Source of the DNA: Patiria miniata
Taxonomy: Eukaryota; Echinodermata; Asteroidea; Valvatida; Asterinidae
Length of the DNA stretch: 64,000 nt
NCBI RefSeq assembly: GCF_015706575.1
Contig: NW_024037070.1
Coordinates: 4,955,874 to 5,019,873 of the forward strand
Direction: 5' to 3'
In this document: in pieces, positions 54,239 through 64,000 of the stretch
How the letters are laid out: each line of letters starts with the position of its first letter
How positions within the stretch are numbered: position 1 is the stretch's first letter
Program-made: the position numbers and the translations under genes
Notes under the pieces: generated by a model
Seen by the model: only the letters and a program-made list of their open reading frames with translations
The model's database searches: none
What the model was told of the DNA's origin: nothing

Positions 54239-56218
54239 ATTTTGGGAAGTTTGGGTAATAAATGGCAAATTTGAAATGAAAACTTTAAACAAGCTGCTCA
54301 AATTCAAAGAGTATCAAGCTGATTCTATTCCACCATCCATATAGTTATATAAAGCTTCTAAAGGTGCTGCTATTGTTGGAGTTCATTCTCTTGGAGTTCA
54401 TAGCGCTATATTAAATTACTAGAGCGCTAACTTCTCATTCTTATGTGTGGAGATACTTTGAATCCTTCCTGCGCGCAGATATTTTGAATTCATGTCGCGT
54501 GTTTGTTGAACATAATGAAATTAGATGGAGTGAATTTTGAAAGTGTACTCTAAATGCAATGCGCAAGTAGAACGTACGCAAACAACTTAAGCACATCATG
54601 ACGGTTCAAAAAACGTCATGGCAAAAATCATCCGGATACATGCATACGTTTGCATTGTTTGCACAGAGCAAAATGAAACGCTCATTTACTGATTGCGCGT
54701 TTCGGTTTTGGGCGTATCGGCCTCGATAACGCACCTGTATTATAATACAAACGCAGATATGCAAACAGCCGTACAAAAGCCGTACAAATTTCAAGTTTTC
54801 CATAGGTTTACGCACAAACATGGATGCGCCCAGCAGGCATCAATTTGTACATCGAATCAGCGTTCTACCGGGTAGTTATTTAATATAGCTCTACGTTCGA
54901 CCTACAATGTACAAACTGTATGTACATTAAAAATTACAACTGTATGTACATTAAAAAATTACAACCTTTTATGAACATTTAAGACCAGGCAAGTTGTGTT
55001 TCCACAATATAAAGTTATGAGTCTACATGTACACATGTACATGAGTCTCAATCTTTGAATCAAACAAGTTTCAATCAAGGCAAAATAAAATGAACCCCGA
55101 GGGCACTTGTTTAAATCTGATCACTTGTTTTTCATCGAGTCTCTCCGGTTACGGAATGACGTGAAGCTACACTGCCAAGCGTAATAGGATGACAGAACAC
55201 CATTTGTTCCAATCATATCATCTGCGACGAATGGCTAATTATGTTGACCAGGATCTATGCATATTGTAGATATTTTTTTCACTGCCTTAATATACTTTGT
55301 ATTACATTGTATACTCTTCATGATGTTATTATATTCCATGTATTACATTGTACACACTTCTCTGAGTTATTATATACATTGTACTACATTGTATCCTCTT
55401 CACAGTCTTCTTATGTATATACACTGTATTACAATGTATTCAATACGCTTCACTGCCTTATATGATGCACAATTTGTACATATCACACTGTCTTTTCATA
55501 TACTGTTCATATATTACACCCAGTTTCTCCATCACTGATTGCTAAACAGATACTACGGCAGGTACTGTATATTATGTGAATGTTAAAGGCAGTGATGATA
55601 GAGCTATTTTAAGATCAAATATCAACCGAGTATATGTGTGATGTGTACGTGTGCGATAGAACATGTAGGCCTACATGTACGTGCAGTTTAGCACAAGTGG
55701 GAAGTAATAATGGTACTTTTATATTGTATCAATGTTAGATGCTTTATTGTATTATAATGTACATGTATAAATTTCTCCTGGGAGATGTTCTGATCAGTGT
55801 CCAAGCACATTTCTCCTCAGGTTTCAGCTTGGAATTCAGAGAAAACCCCGGAAGGAAATTTCAGTTACAGAAATCAATATTAGACCGATCCGGGATTGCT
55901 ATCAATTGTATCACGAAGGCTCCTTCAATGGCGTGAGCATGCGCCGTAGAAGTGAGATGTCACTTGAGGTTGTCTCCAATAGTGTTCATTCCAAACAATG
56001 GCTTGTCTGCCATTTTTTACCATAGGATTTGTACGGGCGAATTAGGTGAGCATTTTCTACTAAATTTCTCAAACATGAAGAATAAATAATACTGGAATAT
56101 AGGACAGTGCTTCGTAGCTGACTTATTATCACTCCGAACGTGACTGCTTTCCGTTATTTTTCTTTTCCCGTGAATAAACAAAAAAACGATGAAAAGTGGG
56201 CACCGTGCGTATCGCTAC

Positions 56219-56742
56219 TTAAAGGGAATATACAACATTTGCAAACATAAAAAAATAAAACTACCAAGCTTTTACGAAATACCTTACTAGGATGTTGGTA
56301 AATGACAGTCTCAAGCATCTTGTAAACTTATGGCACCTGGTTTGAAGTCATTTTCAAGAAAATGGTATTTTTGTATACATTTCCAACGGTGGTCAGCCGA
56401 CCAGCGTTGGAAAAACCTAACTATTTTTCAACTTCTGCTCAAAATTTACCGTTTTTTCAGTCCAAATTTTGTTTGCTTTTGGTTACATGTTCATGAACGG
56501 GTGCAGGCCAGCTAGACTGGTTCCCTTACCTTACAATTTTCAGGCATCTATAAATTGATCCATTTTATCTTTAGTGGAGTCAAGGAACCAGACTACTTGA
56601 ACATTTTTGTTTTTCTTGGTTTTTCCAGCATTTTCGAACACAAACCTTCAAACACATCAGTGTAACAGTATTTGATCTATTATGCCAACCCCTGAAATAG
56701 TTTATTTCTGAAAATTACAGCAAAAGCCAATGATGTACTTAA
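56219..56742 (+). mobile_element. TTAA nested-palindrome MITE, copy 6
   Basis: It starts TTAAAGGGAATATACAACA with TTAA. The right terminus is shortened (ATGTACTTAA rather than the full ATTCCCTTTAA). The core is CCAACGGTGGTCAGCCGACC...GTTGG. Same orientation as copies 1 and 2. Confidence 0.88.
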
Positions 56743-57463
56743 AGTCCAGGTTTATATGGGAACATCAACCCAGGCAAGCAATGCATGACCTCAGCGGCGT
56801 ATGACGTAACCACTTCTACGGCGTATTAATGCTAGCTGTTGTTCAGTATAATCCGTCACGGACTTTGGTTTGTACAGTAGCACGCATTTTTAATGGCTTC
56901 TCCATTGAAGAGGGGCTCGTGACTGTACAGTGGTCACGTGCCCGGATATCAGTAATACAATCAAATAAAGAAATAGACTAGAATGGCAACAGTGTCAAAA
57001 ACCCAGCCAAACACATCCTGTTTTAACTTTCAATTTCAATTTTGGTTTATGTGACAAACAAGAACAAATTCAAGGAAAAAGGATGAAAAATCCAGTATCC
57101 TTTGTGGATTTGTATACACTCAGTTGGCCGAGCACACTGCAGTGGCCAGAATAGTAGGAAGGCCCTCAAGCATTTCATTTCTTTCCCTGACCCATCAAAA
57201 TAGTACATGTGTACAGTCTGACCCATCTGGCCAAGCACATCCCTGTTGCGTGTTGGACTCGTACATTAAGTCAACAGCATCTGATTCCTTAAATGCAGGT
57301 CAAATACATGGATATAAAATGCGCGGATCCAGTAAGACTGAAATGCACACTCAAGGGACTATATGCACTCTCCTACAAGTAGCGCGCGCTATCGGACTGC
57401 AGCACAATACAGTGGTTGCCTAGTATGCGAAACATGTTATTTCCAGAAAAATATACAAGTCCG

Positions 57464-57885
57464 TTTACCCTAACCTTCCCAAATACTGCAAAACCCTCTT
57501 TGCAAAATGGAGGATTTTGCAGGATTGAGGCTATATGGCAAAGAGTGTGGCTGATTATGGAGGATGCACTGTGTCAAGGTCTTGGGCCGCACCTCGTGTT
57601 GTTTATGCTCAGCTGTGCATAAATTTAGGCCTAGATTTCACTTGAAATCCTCCACACTGCATGCTGCAGGATGTCGCCGGCTCCAGCTGCCTCAACATAC
57701 TGACAGTGACTGCTGGAGGATTTTGCAAGGAATGAGGCAGTGGTCACCCCTCCAAGAACCACATTCAAGAAATAATGAATGATTTTGCAGGATTGTGGCC
57801 GTTTGCAAGTTTACACGGAGGCAGTCGGAGGATTTGGCAGGATTGAGGCTTCATCCAAGCAAAAATGCCTAGGGAGCTAGCGTTA
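57464..57885. mobile_element. Diverged relative of the foldback at 5693
   Basis: It repeats GGAGGATTTTGCAGGATTGA-like motifs, AGGTCTTGGGCC and TTTATGCTCAGC in the order opposite to that at 5693-6115. The left end TTTACCCTAACCTTCCC is recognisable; the right end is decayed. Confidence 0.65.
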
Positions 57886-60175
57886 GTGACAATACAGCAT
57901 TGATTTGTCAATATCTTCAAATCTATAACCATTGAAATTACGGTCAGGCATTGGAAATTTACTGAATATGTAAATACCTCGGTTGAAGGAACAAATGTTG
58001 TCCTGTAAGCATCTTAAGTGCCTTGGACAGCTAAAACTTGCTTACATGTATAGTGTGATATTTTTTTTCCTTTAAATTTTGATCATCCTCTCATAGATCA
58101 TTATGATGCCCAACACAATTCTATTCAGTTTCACATGTATTCACCAGCGACGGATCCAGGGGGTGACCGAAATGTTCTCAACAAATTTTTTACTTGAGAG
58201 AGTCCTCTCCCCCCCCCCCCCCCCCGGCAGTAACCTCTGACCTCACTGGATCCGCCCTTGTTAACAAGGTGTCACACTACACAAAAAACAGGGGGGGGGG
58301 GACCCAAATTTTGTCCCCAAAATTTCAATTTGCCAGCCGGCCGAGAAGCGGTCTGAGACTGACGGTTTTAAGCCACGTCCGCATACAGAGCACCACGCTC
58401 AAGTGGGTTGTATGCAGAGAGTGCGTACAATGTGTGGTTCAGATGTGGTGCTACTTTACCCCCCCCCCCCCCTTTTTTGGGCATTTTTTTTTTTTTACAC
58501 AGCAAAACCCCCACTGCTCACAACTGACAGAAAGATACGAACAGATTAAAATTACAGCTGTCTGGTGAAATTCGGTATTGAATTAATCTTAATAATCTTG
58601 CTTAATAAGACAAACGGACGTTACAGGACAAGGAGCGCAAAGGCTTGTGACTTCAACGCATTGCTGTTTCTCTACACACACATCCGATTTGATTAACCAA
58701 CAGTACGGTAGAAGAATGCATTTTTTTCTCCTTTCTTTCTTTTTTTCCCCGCGCAGTTGATCGATGGAGCCTCACGCTTGATTTCTCGGCAACCTGACTC
58801 ATCGCTCTATCTCCAGCGACGATCGACGATTGTCCTCCATGTCATTTCCAATGTCATTCTCAAACACATACAAAAAAGTGCTAATTTGTACAGTGGATCA
58901 GGCCCGAGTATGCATTGTCAGAGTTTTCAAATATGGTTCAAATAAAGGTACATACATGTGGAACATTTGTTTTTGTGCATTTATGGTTTTGAAACAATGT
59001 AATTGCTAAAAAATCTTAGGAAGGGTACATGACAACTAACATGTTGAAGTTTCAGCTTTAGTAGATTATACTATGCATTTTGAGAAAACAGAGGAAGTGC
59101 GTGCACAATTTTGGGGTCTCACAACTGGATTCTGTTGGCAACACATGTAAAAAATCTGTGCCCGTGGGCGCAGCTCCTTAAACCACCTTCAACGATTGTC
59201 TTCTCCCGAATGACACCATTTCAGGCAGAATAATTATACAGGGTATTTGTTACCAGTCCTATCTTCGCTTTCAGCGAGGATTTTCTCGCAAAATCGTTAG
59301 GTACGGTTCCGGGTAATTGCAAATGTCTCTACGTGCCTAGTTCCACATGAAACCTCATCGTTAGAGGGTAGTTTCGACACCAGACTCCGCAACTGTGTAT
59401 TTCCCGCTCCGGGCTCATCATGTATGCAAGTCAAGCCTCGGCTTACGAGAACAAACTCCTTGTAGTAGAGAACCTCGTCGTTGTCACCTCAGTGCTTGAT
59501 CCCAAGTGACAAGGGCTGTCTTTCTTGTTTTCTGCTTCATTTAACGTGGCAAAACGTCTTCGCACCATCGCTGAAAACAGATGAGCCCACCCTATCCATT
59601 CCGAGACACGTGGGGCCGGGAGAGAGGAATCAATTTTGTAAGTCGCTCTTGTCGGGAAGTAGACCCGTAGGGATGACGGAACGGTTTTATCATTGGAAAA
59701 CAATCGCTAAACGTAGCCGGAGGATAAATTACGATCTGATAGGGAGTGAGAAGCATACAAACCAGCAGCAAATACCATACGTTTTTATTTTGAGATTACT
59801 ATCAGTATTTTCTGAAAACATATGTTTGCATTTTTTGGATTCAGATACACGGACGTTGATGGGTATACCTATTACCTACACTTCGAATTGAATTGGAATA
59901 AAATATAAATTAGTGATTACCAGCATGAATTCTCTATGTGGTGATATTTTTCTCTAGTAAGAGGCTGTCAGAACAAAAGAAAAGTATGAATTGTACAAGA
60001 TCTCCTCTCAATAAAAAAAGGAAAGAGTTTTTAATAAAAATATGAGTATTTTAGGCTGTGCCATATTTCCTTGAGAAAATATGTGACGAGTACCGGTAAA
60101 TGTGCAACATCTTATAGCTTGACATCTCTGTGAACTCTGGCAACAGAGAGACTAGTACATAAGGGGATACAAGTA

Positions 60176-60262
60176 AACCCAACCAAACCTCCCACCCCAC
60201 CCTACCCTAGCCCCAACCCCATCTCTTCCCCACCCCTACTTCAAACACCACCCCCTTCCAAC
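60176..60262 (+). repeat. C-rich, G-poor tract
   Basis: CCCAACCAAACC, CCCACCCCACCC and similar words run for about 85 bp with essentially no G. The minus strand is therefore G-rich and could form G-quadruplexes. No periodic unit is evident. Confidence 0.75.
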
Positions 60263-60347
60263 TCCAAAGTTTTTTTGCAAACCAACATGTACCGTACATG
60301 TACATGTATGCTTCACACAAGAAAAATCAATCGTAAATACTGGGTGA

Positions 60348-60570
60348 CTTTATCAATCCTAACCCTCTACTGTCTTTTACTAAGTACTGGACAAAGTCCG
60401 GCAAAATCCATCAATCACACTGCTTCCAATGCATGCTTTGCTTTAGACCTCCAGGCCCAAGTCCATCATACTCCATCAATATTTAGTCCAACCAGGCCTG
60501 CAGGACCAAGTCCCCCAAAATCCACCAAAATGGGGGGATGGATTTTTGGGTAAGGTAAGGGTTAATAAAG
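60348..60570. mobile_element. Small MITE-like element with CAAAATCCA motifs
   Basis: CTTTATCAATCCTAACCCT at the left and AGGGTTAATAAAG at the right are near-inverted. Inside, AAGTCC and CAAAATCCA words recur. It may be a third variant of the AATCCTGCAAAATCC group. The ends are not sharply defined. Confidence 0.5.
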
Positions 60571-60785
60571 ACATACCTCTTGGAGCTTAAAGTTTGTCTC
60601 CTTGGAGGGGGATACTTTTTCTTTACATACTAATAATTTTGAGACAGGACGTCAAAATTCTGCTACAAATTAAAAATGTGCATATATCATCCAAAACGTT
60701 CGTCGATGACACAATTGCACAAGGAAATGTCTAACATCCAAATGTGGGTGGCCTATTCACTTACACTTACGGTTTAATGGGTAAA

Positions 60786-61191
60786 TTAATTAGGCATAGC
60801 CTTTGTGACCCCATATCCTATCTTTTCCTCCTTCCAGTGAGAATCCAGTCTTTTCTTGAATGTTGCTACAGTTTTGGCATTCACTACTGCTTGTGGAAGG
60901 GAATTCCAGCTGTTTATCACTCTTTGGGTGAAGAAGTTCTTCCTACATCCAATGTTTTTCTTCACTGTTCAGGGATGGCTTGAAGAGTTTAAGAGAGTGA
61001 CCTCTTGTCCTGATTCTGTCAGCTGTTTGGAAGAATCCGCTGCTGTCTACTTTTTCAAGGACTTTCAATATCTTGAAAGTCTCTACAAGGTCCCCTCTTT
61101 CTCTTCTTTTCTCAAGAGAATACAGGTCTAGAGCTTGCAGTCATTCTTCATTAAAGCTCCCTTAGAGCTTGGACCAACTTGGTGGCCCTCA
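60786..61191 (-). mobile_element. CR1-like LINE, 3' end of reverse-transcriptase ORF
   Basis: The minus strand encodes LYSLEKRRERGDLVETFKIL and TRGHSLKLFKPSLNS, then in another frame RKNFFTQRVINSWNSLPQAV and ATFKKRLDSHWKE, ending at stop TAA (60786-60788). This is the typical C-terminal tail of CR1/Jockey-group ORF2. One frameshift lies at the A run near 60970. An in-frame TAA near the 5' side (about 61150) also breaks it. It is cut off at 61191, where a MITE begins. Confidence 0.88.
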
Positions 61192-61713
61192 TTAAAGGGA
61201 ATATACATCATTTGCTTTTGCTGTAATTTTCAGAAATGGATGGAATTGGGGGGTTGGAAACATAGCAAATATAGTTATACTGACTTTTTTGAGGTTTTGG
61301 GTTCGAAAATGCTATAAAAACCAAGAAAAACAATCATTTTCCTGTAGTCTGGTTCCCTGACTCCATATAAGAAGAAACAGAGCAGTTTACATACATTGGA
61401 GAATTGTTAAGGTCAGGGAACCAGTCTAGCTGGCTTGTACCCGTTCATAGGTGTGTAATCGATTGCAAACAAGTGCGATGGTCAATTGGGGCCAGTATTT
61501 GAAAAAAAGCCAGTTTTTTCCAATGCTGGTCGGCCGACCAGCGTTGGAAATTGATACAAAAATACCACTTTTCTTGAAAATGACAGTATACGTGGTGCCA
61601 TGATTTTACAGGATGCTTTACACTGTCAATTCACTAACAGTCCAGCAAGGTATTTCAAAATGATTTGGTAGTTTTATTTTTTGATGTTTGCAAATGTTGT
61701 ATTTTCCCTTTAA
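61192..61713 (-). mobile_element. TTAA nested-palindrome MITE, copy 7
   Basis: Complete, with TTAA on both sides. It is almost the same as copy 3 by eye, including CCAATGCTGGTCGG/CCGACCAGCGTTGG and the CTGGTTCCCTGAC/GTCAGGGAACCAG pair. It borders the CR1-like fragment directly. Confidence 0.93.
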
Positions 61714-62647
61714 AGCTTTCCTGCTAAAAATTGTTAAGTGGCAGTTTACTATACAGTGTTTCTCGTTGTAGCTGCATTTTGTCTGCCCACTGATATTTCA
61801 AAAGAGCTCGGGAATTTGACAGCACTGGAATTCATGTATTTCCAAGTACAAACCCTAATCGAAATCCCAGGTACCTATCGTAACATACTTCCGTCTCCAT
61901 GTTTCAGGTCGTTGTGTTTTCCCTCCCGAGCCCAAACCTCTCGGCAAACGCGATTACAAGTGGATGTGAAGGATCTCTCTCAATGTTGCCAACTCCTGTC
62001 AAAATGCGCCCGAGCGCACACAATGGAAACTGCATTAAAACTCCAGGTGTTTCTTCCGCGCACTGCTTGTATGCACTTATGGTACAGTGTGGATGGAATT
62101 TCTACTCTTAAAATACAAAATGTATAAAAGATTACCGAGGTGAAATGAACTTAAAGTTGCTCTGTCTGAGCTTTTCAATTTTTTGTTTTTCTCTCAATGA
62201 ACTTTAAATTTTCAAGTTTTATTTGAACCAACGAGAAACTTTTTAATTTTGGGCATCTGCAAACCTCTGTAAAAGGTTTGAATTTATTTTTTCATTATTT
62301 ACAATGTATTAATTACTGTTTTGGTCTTTCCTTCATTCGCAATTGCTTTAGGATTCATTCTCTCCGTTGATTGCTTTGCCATTTCGCCCTCTGTACTACC
62401 ACTCGGTAATTTGTTTTTATTATGATTTACTCGCAAGTTTTCAGTCTTTTTGTCCGTTCGTTGCTTTCGCTTTGTCTAATTAACAGTTATTCTTGTATTC
62501 ATATATTATCGTTTCTGTTCCATTGCTGATTGTTTGTGTTTGCGGCATCTGCACTACAAGCCCCTGCTTTTTGAATGGTTAGATTTTACCCCTGTAGAGT
62601 GCCGGACCAATGAAAACGTAAAAGCTGTGTTGGATTTTTTTTTAGTG

Positions 62648-63188
62648 TTAAAGGGCCAATGCAATGTAGTTTTTTTTATGCAATCCTTGAAAATGCACTG
62701 TTGTTTTTAATGCTCATCTGAATTTCCATATTCATGAGCAAAAGTGTGATGTCATTTCAGGCAGAACCTCAATGTTACAGCTACCGGTATTTCAGCGCCA
62801 AAAGTTGTCAGAATTTTGGATGTTTCACTGTTGTAAATTTTCTCTCTTTTTTGATGATTCGTTGAACATGTGTCAGCACTTGGCAGTAAGCCAATGAGCA
62901 AACTTTTCTCACAGATGTTTTCAATGGGCAAATTTTTGGATTTACAATTTCAACAGAAAAACCCTAAACTTAACAATAACAACAGTGTCTTCTTGAAATG
63001 ACATCACAGCACCAGCGCCCTCAGTTGTCCAGAAAAACATGGACAATTTTAAATGTCAAAAGAAGTGCACTTTTCAATAAAATTTACCAAAAAGGAATGT
63101 CAAACATTTTTCATACATCTAAGAGGAGTAGAAAGTTGCACAAAATACGGTATGTTCCTAAGAAAATTTCACGTTATAGACCCTTTAA
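62648..63188. mobile_element. TTAA MITE candidate, third Kolobok/T2-like family
   Basis: The left end is TTAAAGGGCCAATGC and the right end TATAGACCCTTTAA, both including TTAA. The inverted repeat is short (about 10 bp). The interior is AT-rich without coding potential. It is less certain than the other two TTAA families because the inverted match is brief. Confidence 0.5.
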
Positions 63189-63286
63189 AGGGGTTCCCGA
63201 AATCTCTGTGTTGGAACCAGGTACAACACAGAGATTGTCGACAGTGTGAAAAGTCCTACAAAATACATAACCTCAGCATATGAAAC

Positions 63287-63655
63287 CAATATAATAATGA
63301 TAATCGGCATTTAAAAACGCTCTTATTAGTAAACTAAATCACAGCGCTAACAGTATTATTATTACCCCTGATCATTGGGCCAATGAAACATTCCAAATAC
63401 CATCCCAGCTCCCTGGGGAGTATACAGCTGGATGCAGCCTGTTAGGCGCAAGGAAGCTAATTCAATCACAATAACCATCTCTGCCCTCACAGGTATACCC
63501 ATTTACTCCTGGGTGGAGAGAAGCAATGAGTGACAAAGTGCCTAGCTCAAGGGCACACGCACCATGACCCCGGCTGGACTCGAACCCACAACCCTCAGCT
63601 TTACCCACAGACCACGAATCCAGTGCCCTTAACCACGAGGCCACAGCACTCCACT
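63287..63655 (-). mobile_element. tRNA-derived SINE with head, minus orientation
   Basis: The minus-strand head is GGAGTGCTGTGGCCTCGTGG (A-box TGGCCTCGTGG), then GGTTCGAGTCC (B-box) after an extended variable region. The body has CACTTTGTCACTCATTGCTT and CCAGGAGTAAATGGGTATAC. TAATAATAATACTG lies toward the 3' end, followed by TTAGTTTACT and TATCATTATTATAT. It is the fullest copy of the family also seen at 23390. Confidence 0.8.
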
Positions 63656-64000
63656 TATCCCACACAATAAGGAACTAACGCCTGAAAGTTTACAAAATGA
63701 CCCAATAAGCTCGTCAGATTTACTCCAGTGAGCCTACACATCACCTTGCCTTAGTCAATAAGTTAACTGTTCAAGAAAATCACAGCCACAACAGACTACA
63801 CACAGAGACAGGGAAAGGTGACTTGTAAACGCCAGGATCTGCTGGAATTTGAGCACTTAATCCCCTCTTTTTAGGGCCAGACTCGCTTCATTCATGGATC
63901 ACAAACGCCAGACAGTTAATCCCCGTCCAGCTTTCATGGGCTAGCCCTGAGAAGCTAGGCATCAACCAAACATGTCATTCAACAAGGAGACCTGAAGGTT
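63656..64000. other. Syntrophin intron edge, nothing recognised
   Basis: Plain sequence at the window end with no recognisable exon or element end. Confidence 0.5.

Larger units (their letters stand above)
53669..64000. other. Upstream syntrophin intron (no PDZ exon seen)
   Basis: No PDZ or PH1a coding sequence was found on the minus strand to the end of the window, so the 5' exon must be further away and this intron exceeds 10 kb. Content apart from the elements listed: a C run near 53880, TACATGTAC-rich DNA at 55010-55760, C runs near 58208 and 58460, and CpG-containing DNA at 59160-59720 of unknown role. Confidence 0.75.

Overview
The window looks like nuclear DNA of an invertebrate deuterostome, most likely an echinoderm. 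The evidence is three spliced animal genes with GT-AG introns of about 0.1-6 kb, very many short DNA-transposon derivatives (MITEs), tRNA-derived SINEs whose 3' bodies carry a GTACCCATTTACTCCTGGG motif, and frequent TGTACATGTA words. The phylum is an inference; the gene families are not. I see no bacterial operon, CRISPR array, retroviral or LTR element, or capsid-bearing element.

Layout. (1) 1-7434: AT-rich non-coding DNA, probably an upstream intron of the first gene, with a tRNA-SINE and a foldback element. (2) 7435-17320, plus strand: nine exons, including the true C-terminus, of an ANKRD11/ANKRD12-type ankyrin-repeat nuclear cofactor; its N-terminal exons are not found. (3) 17321-22822: space between two convergent genes, with poly(A) signals and a long-TIR mariner-like element. 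(4) 22823-28785, minus strand: a complete five-exon gene for a 319-residue DUF1295 (steroid-5-alpha-reductase-like) membrane protein. (5) 28835-40436: intergenic, full of MITEs. (6) 40437-53668, minus strand: the last six exons of an alpha/beta-type syntrophin (PH1b, PH2 and SU domains, with stop); the exon for PH1a and PDZ must lie beyond 64000. (7) 53669-64000: the upstream syntrophin intron, with MITEs, a CR1-like LINE tail and SINEs. Every reported exon junction keeps the reading frame.

The three genes have no evident shared pathway: a chromatin/transcription cofactor, a probable lipid or steroid reductase-like membrane protein, and a dystrophin-complex adaptor. No coordinated new biochemical system was found. 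The striking content is the mobile DNA: seven copies of a nested-palindrome TTAA element (Kolobok/T2-like), three Harbinger-like MITE families with CWG target duplications, a family with perfect 6-bp duplications, a Mutator-like foldback with a perfect 9-bp duplication, hAT-like and mariner-like MITEs, and three minisatellites (34, 23 and 22 bp units). One syntrophin intron is largely made of such elements, one of them 28 bp from a splice acceptor.
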